DNA of 64,000 bases from Archilochus colubris (lineage: Eukaryota; Chordata; Aves; Apodiformes; Trochilidae). Under the pieces are notes generated by a model. That model was not told the DNA's origin. It searched no databases and saw nothing but the letters and a program-made list of their open reading frames with translations. The stretch covers positions 104,299,054-104,363,053 of the forward strand of contig CM041083.1 in the NCBI GenBank assembly GCA_023079485.1, given 5' to 3'. Both the position numbers and the translations under genes were made by a program. Shown piece after piece: positions 14,046-26,793 of the stretch. The first letter of the stretch is position 1. Each line of letters begins with the position of its first letter.

Positions 14046-14290
14046 GTCAGGCATCAGGCTGTGTCCGGCTCCCAAGGGGTGGCAGGGTTGCCTTTGGCCT
14101 GAGCAGGGTTGAGCTGGGTTTACCAGGCACCCATTTCCCTGCACCCATTGCCCTGCCTGGCAGAGCTCCCACCCTGGGAGTGGAAGGGACAGACAGCACC
14201 AGGCAGTCGGTGGCAGGCAGCTGTCCTCTGTGGGTACAGGGGGGTTGTGAGGCAGCTTTCATCTTTTCCTTGAGACTCCAGTTGGAAGGC
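14046..14290. other. GC-rich islet in AT-rich surroundings
   Basis: About 245 bp are clearly richer in G and C than the flanks, with runs such as GGCTCCCAAGGGGTGGCAGG and CAGCTCCCACCCTGGG-like sequence and only a few CpGs. Frames on both strands stay open across it (ending at 14308 on plus and 14047 on minus), which is expected when TA-containing stops are rare. It has no recognised domain. It may be a fragment of an old GC-rich LTR, a retrocopied RNA piece or a regulatory island; nothing in the sequence decides between these. Confidence 0.5.
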
Positions 14291-14504
14291 AGGAGGTTGA
14301 GATATTAGAAATGAAATGAAAATGCATTATAAGGTAACAGCAATAGTCTACTAGCTAGTTTCTCATCTTAGCATGTTGAAAAAGCATTTAGATATTGGTG
14401 CTGTAATGTGCTGTGACTGTACCACTATTTTCTTGTGAAGTCTGAGACTTAGTCTGTTCCCATTGTCTATTTCTTGCCGTACTATTGCCTGTTTATTTGC
14501 CCCT

Positions 14505-14533
14505 ATGTTTATTTGCCCATCGCAAATAAACAT
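14505..14533. repeat. Perfect 12-bp inverted repeat with TGTTTAT words
   Basis: The arms ATGTTTATTTGC and GCAAATAAACAT are exact reverse complements separated by CCATC. A further direct copy of GTTTATTTGCCC starts at 14491. TGTTTAT/ATAAACA resembles the core bound by forkhead transcription factors, so the unit presents three such cores in direct and inverted orientation. Binding is an inference from the motif only. Confidence 0.65.
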
Positions 14534-14764
14534 GGTACAAAGTCTTTACTCAAAATTCTCTGTATTAGCCTCTGCATATGAATAGATGCAATCTAACTTC
14601 TTTCCTGGAAGTGTGTACATGTTCTCTGTCATTTCAAGGCTTGATTGTCTAGATCTCTTCCCTTTTTAATGTCACCTATGCCTCGAAGATTCGGTGCCAT
14701 CTTTGTCTGGCTTTGGAATGACCTAGCTTATTCCTGTGGCTTCAACTGCTGTTTTGTACTGTCA

Positions 14765-14788
14765 GTTTCTAATGATGTCATTAGAAAC
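14765..14788. repeat. Perfect 11-bp quasi-palindrome
   Basis: The arms GTTTCTAATGA and TCATTAGAAAC flank a 2-nt centre TG. The centre reads TGATGTCA, one base from a cAMP-response-element core (TGACGTCA). No neighbouring gene gives it a role. Confidence 0.65.
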
Positions 14789-17700
14789 ATGATCATTGTC
14801 TATATAGATTTTCCTAGGCTGAGATTTCTTAGCATTCTTTCCCTTAGCTCTTAGATTTTTATTTTGATTTTTGATTGTGTCCTTTTACAGTACTTTGCAC
14901 ATCTAAACCAGTACCAAATTGGCCTTTTTCTCATACTTCTCCTTCTGTTTAGTTTGTCTACTGCTCTGATCATAATGGCTCTTCTGGCCATTCTTTCATT
15001 CTTCTTGTTCACACTAAGAACGTATCCTGCCGGTCCTCTTATCACTGACCAAATATGTTTTCTTTTGGTTTTTTGTTTTTTTTTTTCCTGTCCTAGAAGA
15101 CCTGGAGAAGACATGTGTGACACTTTCTCAAGGTGTGGAGTCTTGCACTAAGATATTTTAGCAACTCCAGTTATGCAGTCGTGCAAGGTGTAGGAGCTCT
15201 ATTTTGAAGTGGATCTTATACAGAAAACTCTTAATGGAGATCTTGGAACAAAGATCAACAAAGCACTCCATTTCTCTTTTCTGCTGCCGTGCAAATGCTC
15301 TTAGATGTTACTTCAAGTGTCACTTTACTTTATGGGATGATAACAGCAGGAGTGTTATAAAGACTTCTGTACTCTGAAGTGAGTGACTTCTTTTTTGTTA
15401 GGGAAAAAAAGGATGAGGTGAGGTGTTTTCTATTTTTTTCTCTTTATTTAATTCTACTTTCCTGTAGAAGTATCTGAGATGTATATTTAAGAACTGTAGT
15501 TCAGTGTAAGATGGCTATATTGAATCCTAGTAAGGACAGAGAAAAAAGCATTATTTGATACTTAAATACTTCTCCATTTCAGGTGTTGATTACCTTGTGA
15601 CAAAAGGAACAATTACCTATGTCATTTGTAAGTGTTTACTATCTAATATGAGATCCAAGTGGGACAGCCTAGGAAAGAGAGAGGGCGAAGCATCTTAAGT
15701 GATTATATAAAAACCTATCATGTCCTCTGTAATAATAATATATTCAACTTAGCATGAATAAATACTTTTCCCCTTGTTCAGTGCAATATGCTGCTTTTTC
15801 ATTGTTAAAACACTTTTATCAAAAAAGCATCTTTTATCAAAATCCCGGGTAATTATTTACTAAAATTTCTTTCATTTATCCTGCATTAGAATGCTAGCAG
15901 TTCCACCTGGTATTTGAATGGGTGGGATCATTTCTGCAGAAACAATAAATCCAACAAACAAAAAGGAAGATTATGACACTGCAGTTAAAGCTTAAATATC
16001 TAACAGTAATGTTAATATTTCAGGACATACGGTATAGTGAGAAATCCTGTTTTTTAAAAGCCTTAACACTTTTATGCTTCTTGTGTGTGTAAGATACTAC
16101 TTATGCTACTTCTTGGACTTGCAACAGACTACATGAATGCAAAGAAAAACTGACATTAAAAAATTAGTAGTATATTATACATTATAAATGCTGTCACTTT
16201 GTGTTGCCTCTTAGCTGGAGATCTAAGTCTTTTTATATTATCCAGACTTCACTGGGAATTTTGTTGCTTCAGGACATACCATGCTTCAGGATTGTAAATA
16301 ACAGCTGATGGAAACAGCTACTGAATACTAGTGAAATTGTAAGTGAGGGTAAATTTTCTGATGTAATGGAAGAAACCAAAATTACTTTGATTGTTAAGAG
16401 ACTATCTTCTTTCATCCAATGTATTTTTCTTGATTTGTAACATAAGGAAAACAATCAGAACTGTTATAATGGGATGTAATATATGTCACTCTTTTCCAAT
16501 GGTCAGCAGGAGAGAGGAAGTCTAAATACAATTTTCTCAATACCTACACTATTGTAGTGGGTTGTGACAGATTTAATTCCCTGTTGCACCTAGGATCTAC
16601 AGTGATTCCAGTTAATTACTTTCTACTTTTTTCAATACCTTTGTGAAAGGGTTGATGAGCCATTTATGACCTTATGACCATTTATGATCTTCTTACAGAA
16701 GATTGATGGTTATCACATGGAAGCATGGCACAATTAGGCAAACACACCTTTCACATCACTTTCTTTTTAATTGAAATCTTTATCTCTCTCTGAGAAGAAA
16801 ATAATTGACGTATTTCACAATGGAATGTAGACTCTCAAGAATGATTTTATTATTTAGAATTAGTACTAGTCCTGCATCAACTGTCTTCCATATGTTATCT
16901 CTTAATCTTTCCAACTCAATGTCTACCTAAAAGAACAACTGTTCATATATGTTCTTTACTAGTACAGAGGAGCTGTATTAACATTTTCAAAGTGTTTCTA
17001 TACTCATAACATTTTACAGTGATGAGATATGGTTATACTTTTAAAAGCATTTATGATAACTTGAATATGGAGATTGGAGACAATGCATTTAGAAAGCATA
17101 ATGTATTCATTGTTAACATTCTACTCTGTTAATCTCATGCCAAACTGGGAAAAAAACCCAAACCCAAATATATTTGCTCATTTCAATATAAGTTATCAGA
17201 ATTTTACGGTCTTAAATTAACGTGTGTTGACATCACATCTGAATCACCTTTTAAAAATGCTGTACAACATTGGAAAAGCTAGGCAATTATTCTTAATGAC
17301 TCAACATCCCTATATCCTGAAAAGCCTAATAAACTGAAGAGGGAAAAAAAAAATTATTAGCGGTAATAGTACAGTGATTCCAGAGAGTTCCATAAAAGTT
17401 TGAGTACTAACAAAGCCTACTGAAATGTAAATCCAGAAGAAAAGGTGTAAACACCTAAAATGGTTCTTGTTTGCTGTTTTCATAAAACTGTGTTTATTGT
17501 CTAGGGATTTACTGGAACAATTCATCTTCCATCTGAGGTGGACTCAGAAATGTAGTCTGTATTCTGGGTAGTATTCTTTCTCTGAAGCTACTCCCTCAGC
17601 TCCTTTACGCAATACTTTAAAAAAAAAAAAACAGCAAACAAACAAATCTCCAATTCTAAAAACTAAATGTGTAAGAAAATGATTTAAAACTAGATGAAGG

Positions 17701-18037
17701 GATGTTTTCTGTCTAAGCATGGATCTCAATGTAAACTACTTCAGCTAGAATGGAGTTCATAGAATGGTCTTACTATATATTACCAGATATGGATCTTTGA
17801 AATCTTGTATGTGTGGTACAGCTTTCGATGTTTACTTTAAATTAATATATCATGTATTTGTGGAAAGGGTTATAAAAAATACATCTGTAGGTGGAAAATA
17901 GATGTCGAGATACTAGAAGCTGGATTTTTAGGAGCGCAGATGTGTGTAACACATACACCTTTTTCTAGCAAAAAGTCCAAACTTCAGGACTCATTGCATA
18001 AATCTTGATTCTTCATGTTTCAGAAGCAACGCTCCTG

Positions 18038-18121
18038 GGGTTTGTTGTTTGTTTTGTGATTTTGTTTGTTTGTTTGGGTTGTTTATTTTGTTTGGCTTTT
18101 TTTATGTGTGTGGTTTTTTGC
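18038..18121. repeat. T/G-rich (GTTT)-like low-complexity tract
   Basis: Imperfect GTTT and GTTTT units, including GTTTGTTTGTTTG near the middle, in a T/G-only strand. It is a simple repeat; similar tracts recur at 27937-27971 and 60440-60462. Confidence 0.8.
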
Positions 18122-18570
18122 CTTTTCTTCAGTAAGAAAATGCACCAGTCTGTGCTGCATGGCATTAATAATAATAATTATTAATAACATATTTATTTAA
18201 GACTAACAGTCAGAGTAAGAAATAAGAGATTTTGCATAGCCTTGAAAGGCTCTTCATCCATAAAGAGCACTAGTAGCCAGAAAAACAAATAGGTTTCGAA
18301 ATAGTTAGTATTTAGTATTAGGTTAGTATTTAAATAAAATGCTTTAATTTTTTTTTTCCTTCTGGGATCTGTCCTTTAAAAGTATGCATATAGATGCTTT
18401 TTTAAGCAATAGTCTATTCATATTCCAGAAACGCCTCAAATGTTTTCAGGAATTCCAGCTCCTGTTATTGTTATACCATATGCCTTCATTATACATTACT
18501 ATAAGTATTACTGGCTTAACAGACAGCAGAATGCTTTTCTGAAATGGTTTTCTTCAGTGTAATATTAATT

Positions 18571-18603
18571 AATATAAATATAAATATAAATATAAATATA
18601 AAA
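18571..18603. repeat. (ATAAAT)n hexamer repeat
   Basis: About five tandem copies of a six-base ATAAAT unit, nearly pure, directly after AATATTAATTA. A short microsatellite. Confidence 0.9.
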
Positions 18604-21600
18604 TAATTGAGTTATCAACCTGTTTTTACCAAAGGACCAGCAGTTTTGTTGAATTAAGATAAGTAAACAAATCAGCTAACTAAACCAAACATTAGCAATC
18701 CTTCTTCAGGTTTCTTTGTCTAAAAACAATTATTGATTTTCATAGCATATAAACTGTGGATGTCAAATATCCCACTGATTGTTCAGTATTATTACTTTTT
18801 CCTGTTTAGAGCTCTCTGTACATAATTCCTGCTCAGTCAAGACTATGGAGTTCCCATTAAGCTTCCAGTGCAATACAGTCTTGGGATTATAGATCAGTGT
18901 TCTTTGCCATCTGATTTTATGTGTCTAAAATTCTCTTTTTTTTGGTGTCAGACAAACAAAATGGATGCATACACAACTGAGATTCACCAAGTGCCACTGT
19001 TGGCAAAAGCATAAGTTTATCTAAATAAACCAAGATTAAGGATTCAAAAAAGACATAAAACAGTAACTGAAACATAATCGGAAGAAGTGAACAGGGCAAT
19101 AAGAAAAAAACCCTGTTCTCCTGTAAATCACCAGAGGTGATTCTGTAAATACAGTGTGATCCACAGAGCAGAGAGGGTTCTGAAGAGAAGCAGGGAAGAT
19201 TCTGAAAAATCTAGGTTTAAAAAACCAAAGTCAAAGAACAAAAAACTGTTCTGGTAAATGTTATAAGGAAACAACATTTTTGCTGTAAGATAGTGATCTA
19301 CAAAAACTATATAAACACAGTCATAAGCAAAGAAACCTAAGCTTATTTTTAAAGAAAATAATTGTCTAGAAAATGTGTTTAAAAAGATGCATGAGATGCT
19401 GGCACAGGGACTCTATCTGTTCTTAAACTGATGTTATGATTGAATTTAAAGGTGCTCTAATGAGTACATTAATCAACTGGACAAGAAACATGATGTTGCA
19501 TAAATTCATAAGTACTTACAGGTATTACATATATTGATAGTCCTATGTTTCATGTAAACATAGTGTACTGCATAGAGATAAATGGGGACAGGCTTATGGC
19601 TGTTTGCTCTCTTGAAGAGAAGATAGTCAGATGAGAGCAGCCAGCTGAGAGTGAAAGCCTGCAAGGGACATATGGATCTGAGTAAATGATACAGCTTTAC
19701 TAGTACATGAACTCTTCTCTATATGCAGGGTTTTTGTTCATTTGATTGTCTTTACCCATGGTTCAGTTTGCAACAGGATATGTAGCTTTTCCCTTAGAAA
19801 AAAATAGGGCATATAAAAAGGATGCAAAACACAGTCACTGACCCATTCCAAGAACTTTAATGGGAGCAGTGGTATTAAAATGAGTAGTTCAGCCTTCACA
19901 AATGGCTCAGCCTGCATGGTAAATTGTGGTGAGCATCTGTATAAGATCTTTTTTTCATAAAATATAGCAGGGAAGTGTGCTGGGATATCAGTTAGGTAGA
20001 TGTGAAAGGCTTTTTAAGCATTCCTGGAGTTGAAATACAGGACCAGAAAATGACTGACTGCACTTTAGGTTGTCTGTCTGAAAGTGCTCTTAACTGCCTT
20101 GGAGACTTTATTTCTTTTGCTCAGTACAAAGAAGTTGCCTGCTGTCAAATTTTGGATGTTCCCGTATTCCTTAGTCTGCAGAATAAACTGCTGTGCTGAC
20201 AATAGAATGTGATTTAAAGGTAATTCAGGGCCAATACCTGTCATTCAAATGACATCATCTCACTTTTTACAGTGAGTTTCAGCCAGACTCTTTGTTACAT
20301 CCATGAAGAACTTAAATTGGTGTGTTGTAAAAATTTAGTTCATTAATGTTAATTTGCAGCAGTTTCTCACAGGCAAAAAAATTGCATAGACAATAACATA
20401 ATCTTTCAAACTAGTTTCTTTTTTTTTTGATTTTTTTTACCAGCAATATCCTGTGCTTTGTCATTTAGACACTGATGTTGCTTAATAGTGCCAAAGAAAA
20501 ATTCTCATTTGATTTAAGGTCATTTCATGTACTCAAAAGCCAGATAAGGTAAGAGAGAAATAAATGGAAATCAATTCTACTGGATATATGAAACCACTGA
20601 GATGTTCAACAGAAGTCTGAGTTTTGACAGTTTTGAAATCAACTGTTTCTTTAGACAACACAAATTCTTTCAACTTAGCCTTTTTGAGAAGGATGCACTT
20701 TGCAAAACTTGAAAGTGCCAAGAAAAATTAGAAACCATTTTTATCAACTCTTGTTTACCAGAGCTTAAAATGGAACTAAGCTACACTTGCTCTATTTCCT
20801 CTCCTGACAACTATCTCGAAATATGAGTGGACCGACTGCACTGCAAAGGTGAAGGTTCTGGCATATACTAGAAAATTTTTTCAACTACCTAACTGCCCTA
20901 AAAAGTTTTTGTCCCTCAGTATTGCTTGCAGTCATATATCTGCCTGTAAGGTTCCAGGATAAGCTGAGGCAATGAACTGCGTTTTTGCTTTTTGGTTTTC
21001 TTTTGAACTGGAGGCAGTTCTGTAGGCACTCCAGCAACAGCAGGGGATGAGGACAAGTGGTGGATGTGTGAGTGTCAGACTGTTTCTGTAGCAAAGGAAA
21101 ATGTGTTGATTTTGTAAGCCATCAGCACTGTAGGTCAAATGAACCCTCTGGATTCATTTCATCATGGTTTTGAGAACAATACTCAGACCTCAACACAGTT
21201 TATCTCATCCTGAAAGATGTTATTTTGCTATTATAAATTCAACAGAACTTTTCATAAAAAAGTGTTGGATGTAAAACTTCCTTCCCACCAAGGAGGAAGC
21301 AAACCTTTAATGTTTTAAACTTCATAATAGAAAAATAGTCCGAAGGATCTCACTGAAATAGGTATTTTAGTTTTGGATTATTTGAAAAAAAATTAGTGGG
21401 ATTTATAAGGATAATTTTTCCTTTAGGCATGATCTATTGAAACTGGGCAAGGTAGCTGCAGTGATTTAAAATAATTGCTGTGAGTCAAACATTTCCTTCA
21501 GACTAAGCTAGGCTATGAATTCCTTTCCTAGTGTGGAGATTATTTTTTGTCTATTGTGTTTTTCAGTATGTGAATGGGAAAGTAAGAGATTTTCACAATT

Positions 21601-24236
21601 TTTTCCCACTTTCTTTTTCCACCCTGTACAGCTGAACAACCAGTCCTAAGGAGGGTGTATATAAGCTCCCCCTTCCATTTGCAGCTGTAAGACACCCACT
21701 CTCTTGGTCCATATATAGAAGGTAAAAAGGGGTAGAAAGAGCTTAGGTATCCAGTAGCACTTCTTGTAATGTCAGACAAAGTTTTCTCTTAGAAAAGAAA
21801 ATCTGGAAAATAAATTGGCAAATCAGTTCAGCTTATAAGTGTGGGTTTTTTAAAATCTTACATCCCCCCATTACGGCAGAACTGCATCACTTCTACCTAG
21901 CTTTTTTTCAGTGGAGATCTGCACATTCAGAATACTTACAAACTATTTCTAATGGTTGAAATACAGCATTTTGAAAATTTTAACCTCTACAGCATGGAAG
22001 TGCGAACTGAACAAGTTATTGAAATGCATGCACACATATCTCTGTATATGAATATATATAAAATCTGCCTGCTTATATATTTATAGGTATGCAGAATAAA
22101 AAATAAAAGTACAATGCAAAAATAGAATAATAAAGCTAGTTCACAGTGATCTCTAAATTTAATCAGTGGTTTGTAAGAAGTCTTTTTATTTGATAGTTAC
22201 ATTTTATTACTTTAACTGCAAGATAAACTGTCTTTTAAATTACAATGAAAAAGTTATTATTAGGTAGAATAATAGCATAGCTGCAGTTTTTAAAACCTCA
22301 GCTTTCATATGTTTATTCTCATGGTTAATAGCATCTTGTGTGTGCTGAGTTCAGCATTAAAATTATTTCATCTGAGCAAATTGAGAAACTGTAAGTATGC
22401 AATATCAAGTACAAGAAAATATTTTTTAAAAATAGCTTAGCTACTATGTGCTTTACTGTATCTGAGATATTATAATTTGTCCTTATGGAAAATAAATTTA
22501 AAGTATGCAGTACAGACTATTATACTGGTTTTTTCCATTTCAGATGCACTTAAAAGGAAAACCTACTAAATACTGCTGGATTAATTGTAAACACATTGAA
22601 ACATATTGATCTAAGCTGTAAGGATTGTATTTCTACACTATTTTTAAAGGCCAAACTTTTCTATGATTTCAAATCTTGGGGGGGTTTTGTTTTGTTTGGC
22701 TGGGTTTTTCTAAATATAAATTGGACAGGACAGAAATGTACTGTACCAACACAAAGTCAGCTTACAACAAATCTGCGAAGGCTAAATATGCAAACTTTGT
22801 TTTTGTGTTTGTGTCCTGCTCATAACTGAAGAGATCTGCCACTTTAGCAGTGTATGAGAGATCTGCCACTCTATGATCTGGCATCCTAGTTTTATTGTGG
22901 TGGTTTCATTTAGAGCAGCAATACAGAATTAAACTTCTGTGCAGTCCATTTTGCTGCTTAATTAGGGGAAAGTAGGAGTAGGAAATACTCGTTGGTTTAG
23001 CCTCTACTTAAGAAGTATATTCAGCAGTGTAAAACCACTGGGTACTGCAAAGCAGTAATGATATTTGTCTAGCTATCAAAGCAGAGACTATAGTTGAAAA
23101 GAAGAGCAAGCAGAGGTCATCAATACTTGCTAGCAACCAATATTCAAGGCTGCCATGTTACTGTTGGCCAAGTTATAGTTCTGTTCTATCAAGGTTTAAA
23201 GTACCTGGCTTACTGTTTTGTAGGATTTACTCACCTGTAGGAAAGGAGACTGAATGGGAAAAGTATCTACCCAAGAGCTACCCCAATGACTATGAGTAGA
23301 AAGAAGTTTCCCCTGGCCAGTAAAATCTTATATCAGGGTGAGAATTAAGAAGACTTGCTTCTGTGTCAAGGGAAGCAAATATTCCTCAGATAGAGGAAGC
23401 AGGCAAGTGGGAGCAGTAATATGTTAAATGACTGCTTAAATGTTTAATAACTTAAATCAATTGAAACTGATCTGTTGAAATTGTTGGAGCTTGCTGAGAT
23501 GGTTGCCACATGCTTGAACTTTATTGTTCTGCTGGCATCCCATCAGAGCTCTTCTACCCCCAGCAAAGTTTTTCAATTCCAGGAAAAATTAAACTGCTAG
23601 TACAATATTAGTTTCCTAAAATGAATGTTGATCAAGTTACTATTTTGAGGTGCTGCTCATCTAGCAATCTCAAAGAAATTAATGAATTCCATCCCACTAG
23701 AAGGACACATACTGTCTTTAGAGATTAATTTTATTGGAACCATGTTACATAAAATAAAATGCGTATCAGGCTGGCTAGTTGTTGCATTATTGTATATGGC
23801 AATTAGGGAAATCAACAATCTCTGATAGTAATAGATTTCTAATAGGTTTTCTCTCTGGACGCCAGTAAGTATTTAAAGTAAAGTTAAGATGCAATTACTA
23901 CCATCTTCCTTGAATGTTTTTTGTGAGGAGTATCTTTTTATCGTGTCTTGTAAATGAAAATAGTGTTCTTCTTGAATTTTCATAAAAAAAGAATGATAAA
24001 GCAATGCTTTTCAATCTATAGTTATTTGTTCTTCCATTTGTTCTTCTATGTAATTATGATTCACTTAGGCATATTTGTATGTCAGTCTATCAGAACAGAT
24101 TATGAGCAAAAGGATATGCTGCTTTAATAAGATTATTCACTCAACTAAGGTCACCAGACTTGAAGTGCTAGACTGTCACCTTCCTTATTTCAACCTAATT
24201 TTCCACTGATTTACCACTTTCCAAGTATTTTTGGTT
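18604..24236. other. AT-rich non-coding stretch
   Basis: No gene recognised. A short direct duplication of GAGATCTGCCACT occurs at 22831-22843 and 22858-22870. Frames of 60-80 codons on both strands have no motif support. No transposon boundary is seen before the CR1 fragment that begins near 24237. Confidence 0.55.
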
Positions 24237-25130
24237 TTTTTGTTTAATATCTTTAGCAATGATCTGGATGAGGGGGTCAAATGCACAGACATCAAGTTTT
24301 GAGGGAATGTTGATCTGCTTGAGGGTAGAAAGGTTCTACAGAGGGATCTGGATAGGTTGGATTGATGGGCTGAGGTCAATTGTATGAGGTTTAACAAGGT
24401 CAAGTGTTGGGTCAAAAACAACCTCAGGCAACACCACAGGCTTGGGGAAGAGTTGCTGGAAAGCTGCCTGATGGAAAAGGACAAGGGGGTGTTGATTGAC
24501 AGGTAGCTGTGTGCCCGTGTGGCCGTGTGGCCAAGAGGATCAGGGCTTGTATTAGGAAAAGTGACACCAGCAGGATTAGGGCAGTGACTGTCGCCTTGTA
24601 CTCTGCACTGGCGAGGCCCCACCTTGAATAATGTGTTCAGTTTTGAGCCCCTCATTCCAAGAAAGACATCAAGGTGTTACATTGTGTCCAGAGAAGGGCA
24701 ATAAATCTGGTGAGGGGTCTAGGGAACAAGTCTGATGAGGTGCATCTGTGGGAATCGAAGTTATTTAGCCTGGAGAAAAGATGGCTGACAGGAGGCCTTA
24801 TCATTCCCTACAACTGCCTGAATGAAGGTTGCAAGGTGGTGGGTTGGTCTTTTGTCCCAAGTAAAAGTGGAAGTGGTCTCAAGTTACATCATGGACATTT
24901 AGATTGGATATAAGAAGAATCTTTATCACTGAAAGAGTTATTAAACACTGTGGTAGACTGCCCAGAGAGGTGGTTGAATCACCATCCCTTCCCTAGAAGA
25001 TTTTAAGGCATGTAGATGTGGTGCTTAGGAGCATGGTTTAGCACTGGACTCCATAAATTTAGGTTAATAGTTACACTCAATGATTTTAAAGGTCCTTTCC
25101 AGCAGGAACAATTCTTTAATTCTGTGATAA
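24237..25130 (+). mobile_element. Old CR1 LINE fragment, plus strand
   Basis: This is the 3' part of a CR1-type non-LTR retrotransposon. The start corresponds to the reverse-transcriptase region coding for [11 protein letters not shown] (here AATATCTTTAGCAATGATCT GGATGAGGG, broken into two words). The middle matches the region for the conserved VQRRAI...LVRGL and LFSLEKR peptides, seen intact at 24674-24780. The end carries the decayed CR1 tail (GGTCCTTTCCAGCAGGAACA, then ATTCTGTGAT). Stops and small indels interrupt the frame throughout, so it is a dead, older copy. It is 5' truncated, as most CR1 copies are. Confidence 0.92.
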
Positions 25131-25555
25131 ATCTCTAACAATACAAGAAAGTGTGCTTCAGTGATCATATTTGGCAGGATATGATTTGTCAGCTTCTTGC
25201 TGCACAATTGTATTGCTTTCTGTAACTCCAGCAGAGCAACAAGGTATATTGAACTGATGCTCTACCATTTTACAGAGCTGTGGCTTTTCCCACTATACAA
25301 ATGTATATGTTTCCCCATATATACATATATGTTTACACATCTTTTCAAGAAACTACTATAGAATTTTCTGTAGGAGCATTGTAGGGAGAAGTATGGGAAA
25401 GTTGCAGTTGGATGAGAAGTTTTCAAGACCTTTATAATGTCATGTTTATGTTAAGCTGTCCCTGAATGGAGAAAAAGTTTAGGCAGCATCATACGAAAAC
25501 GGCAAAAGTCAAAGGAGTGATCTGGTTCTAAAGAAACAAAAGGATATAGGGGCTC
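25131..25555. other. Non-coding stretch between CR1 and palindrome cluster
   Basis: AT-rich with a short ATATAC/TATATG-rich patch at about 25300-25335. No gene or element seen. Confidence 0.6.
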
Positions 25556-25560
25556 AGTCA

Positions 25561-25690
25561 AATACTCTTGAGTATTTAAATACTTAGTAAAATAATTTAA
25601 AATACTCAATACTCAAATACTCAATAAAATTTTTTGAGTATTAAAATACTCTTGAGTATTCAACTTTTGAGTATGTACTCTGTTAAATAC
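25561..25690. repeat. Cluster of AATACTC/GAGTATT inverted units
   Basis: The palindromic word AATACTCTTGAGTATT occurs twice exactly (25561-25576 and 25645-25660). Between them AATACTC occurs three more times (25601, 25608, 25616) and GAGTATT once more (25636-25642); GAGTATG follows near 25669. AGTATTTAAATACT at 25571-25584 is also a perfect palindrome. Almost the whole 130 bp can pair with itself in several registers. No open frame or flanking duplication was found. It may be a complex satellite seed, a decayed foldback element or the product of template-switch copying. Confidence 0.75.
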
Positions 25691-26789
25691 TTGATCCTAT
25701 GGGTATTATCAAGTTGGACATCTCAGCATAGGAAAGGAAGGCAAATGGTGTCAGGAGGAAGATGGACCTTTTGTGTACTCAGATGACAGTCATATCATGA
25801 TGATATGGGGTGGGGAAGGAAGATGATGGAAAAAGGTGTTATGCAAAGATAGTCATATAACAAGTATCATGAAGTTGTGGAGTACAAAGAATTACTGAAA
25901 AGAACTGTATCAAGAGTTTCTGAGTACTTGTTCTACTGTCCTTTGTTTTCAACAAGCTGTGCATTATTTTGGATATTCTCTTTTTTTTTGCTTACTTTCC
26001 CTTCTGCTCAACCTTTGTGTGGAAAGAATTTTGATCGGATGAAAGTAAAGCAAGCAAGGAAAGAAGGTCTTGTCCTTGAGCATACTTGAGTTATGTATCA
26101 ATCAGACACTTTTTAAAGTTTGCTGCAGCTGGCTTATGTTCTGATTTGTGCAGCTGGACCAGCGATTGCAAACTCTCTGCTGTGTGTAATTGGCAGTAAT
26201 TTGGAGATCTGTTCTTGATGGTTAGCCAGGGTTTGGAATCAGATAACTCACAGATGTTGGTATATGGGAGGCAGTACACCAACAGCGAGCACTAGTAGGT
26301 GTCTTATAGTGCTTTATTGTAAAAAAAAAATATTTTTGGTGTAGAGTCCAAAGCAATAAACTTATTTTCTGCTCAAGCTGACTTTCCTCCTTCACTTCAC
26401 CTTTCCCACACCCCGTTAAATTGTTGCTTAGACTGACATAATTTCCAACTCACATGAATGAAAATTTTGACCAGGATGGCGTTATTCTTGATTCTACTCC
26501 TGTATAAAGTGTTACGCTATCACCTAAATATTTTAAAATAGATTTCAATAGATTTTTGTCCAGACCTTGGTTTATTCTGGGTTTTATTTATTTTTGGTCC
26601 CTTCTTCTTTTGATTCTTTGGCCTTTGCTGGCAGGAAGAGGGCAACAGTTCCTATAAAGCTGACATGTGAAAGGCTACAACTGAGCAGTTTGCACACTAG
26701 GGATATTCATATATTGAATTCTAATTGCAGTCAACACAAAACACAAATGTAAATCTATCAAAGATGGCTTTTTTTATTATTTTTTTTTT
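25691..26789. other. Non-coding stretch between repeats
   Basis: No gene recognised. A short perfect inverted repeat CATATCA/TGATATG with centre TGA lies at 25791-25807. A purine-rich and a T/A-rich run (about 26769-26793) lead into the next CR1 fragment. Confidence 0.55.
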
Positions 26790-26793
26790 TAAA

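Larger units (their letters stand above)
14291..18037. other. AT-rich non-coding stretch with two perfect palindromes
   Basis: No gene recognised. It holds two perfect inverted repeats (14505-14533 and 14765-14788, listed separately) and a T-run at about 15067-15087. Opposed frames near 14851-15151 overlap on both strands and have no recognised domain. Confidence 0.5.

Noticed and set aside
13913..14308. 131-codon plus-strand frame
   Set aside because: Its second half is the GC-rich islet, which is also open on the minus strand; no start context, domain or splice support.
24185..24655. 156-codon minus-strand frame
   Set aside because: It is antisense to the old CR1 fragment; the sense strand shows the CR1 peptides instead.
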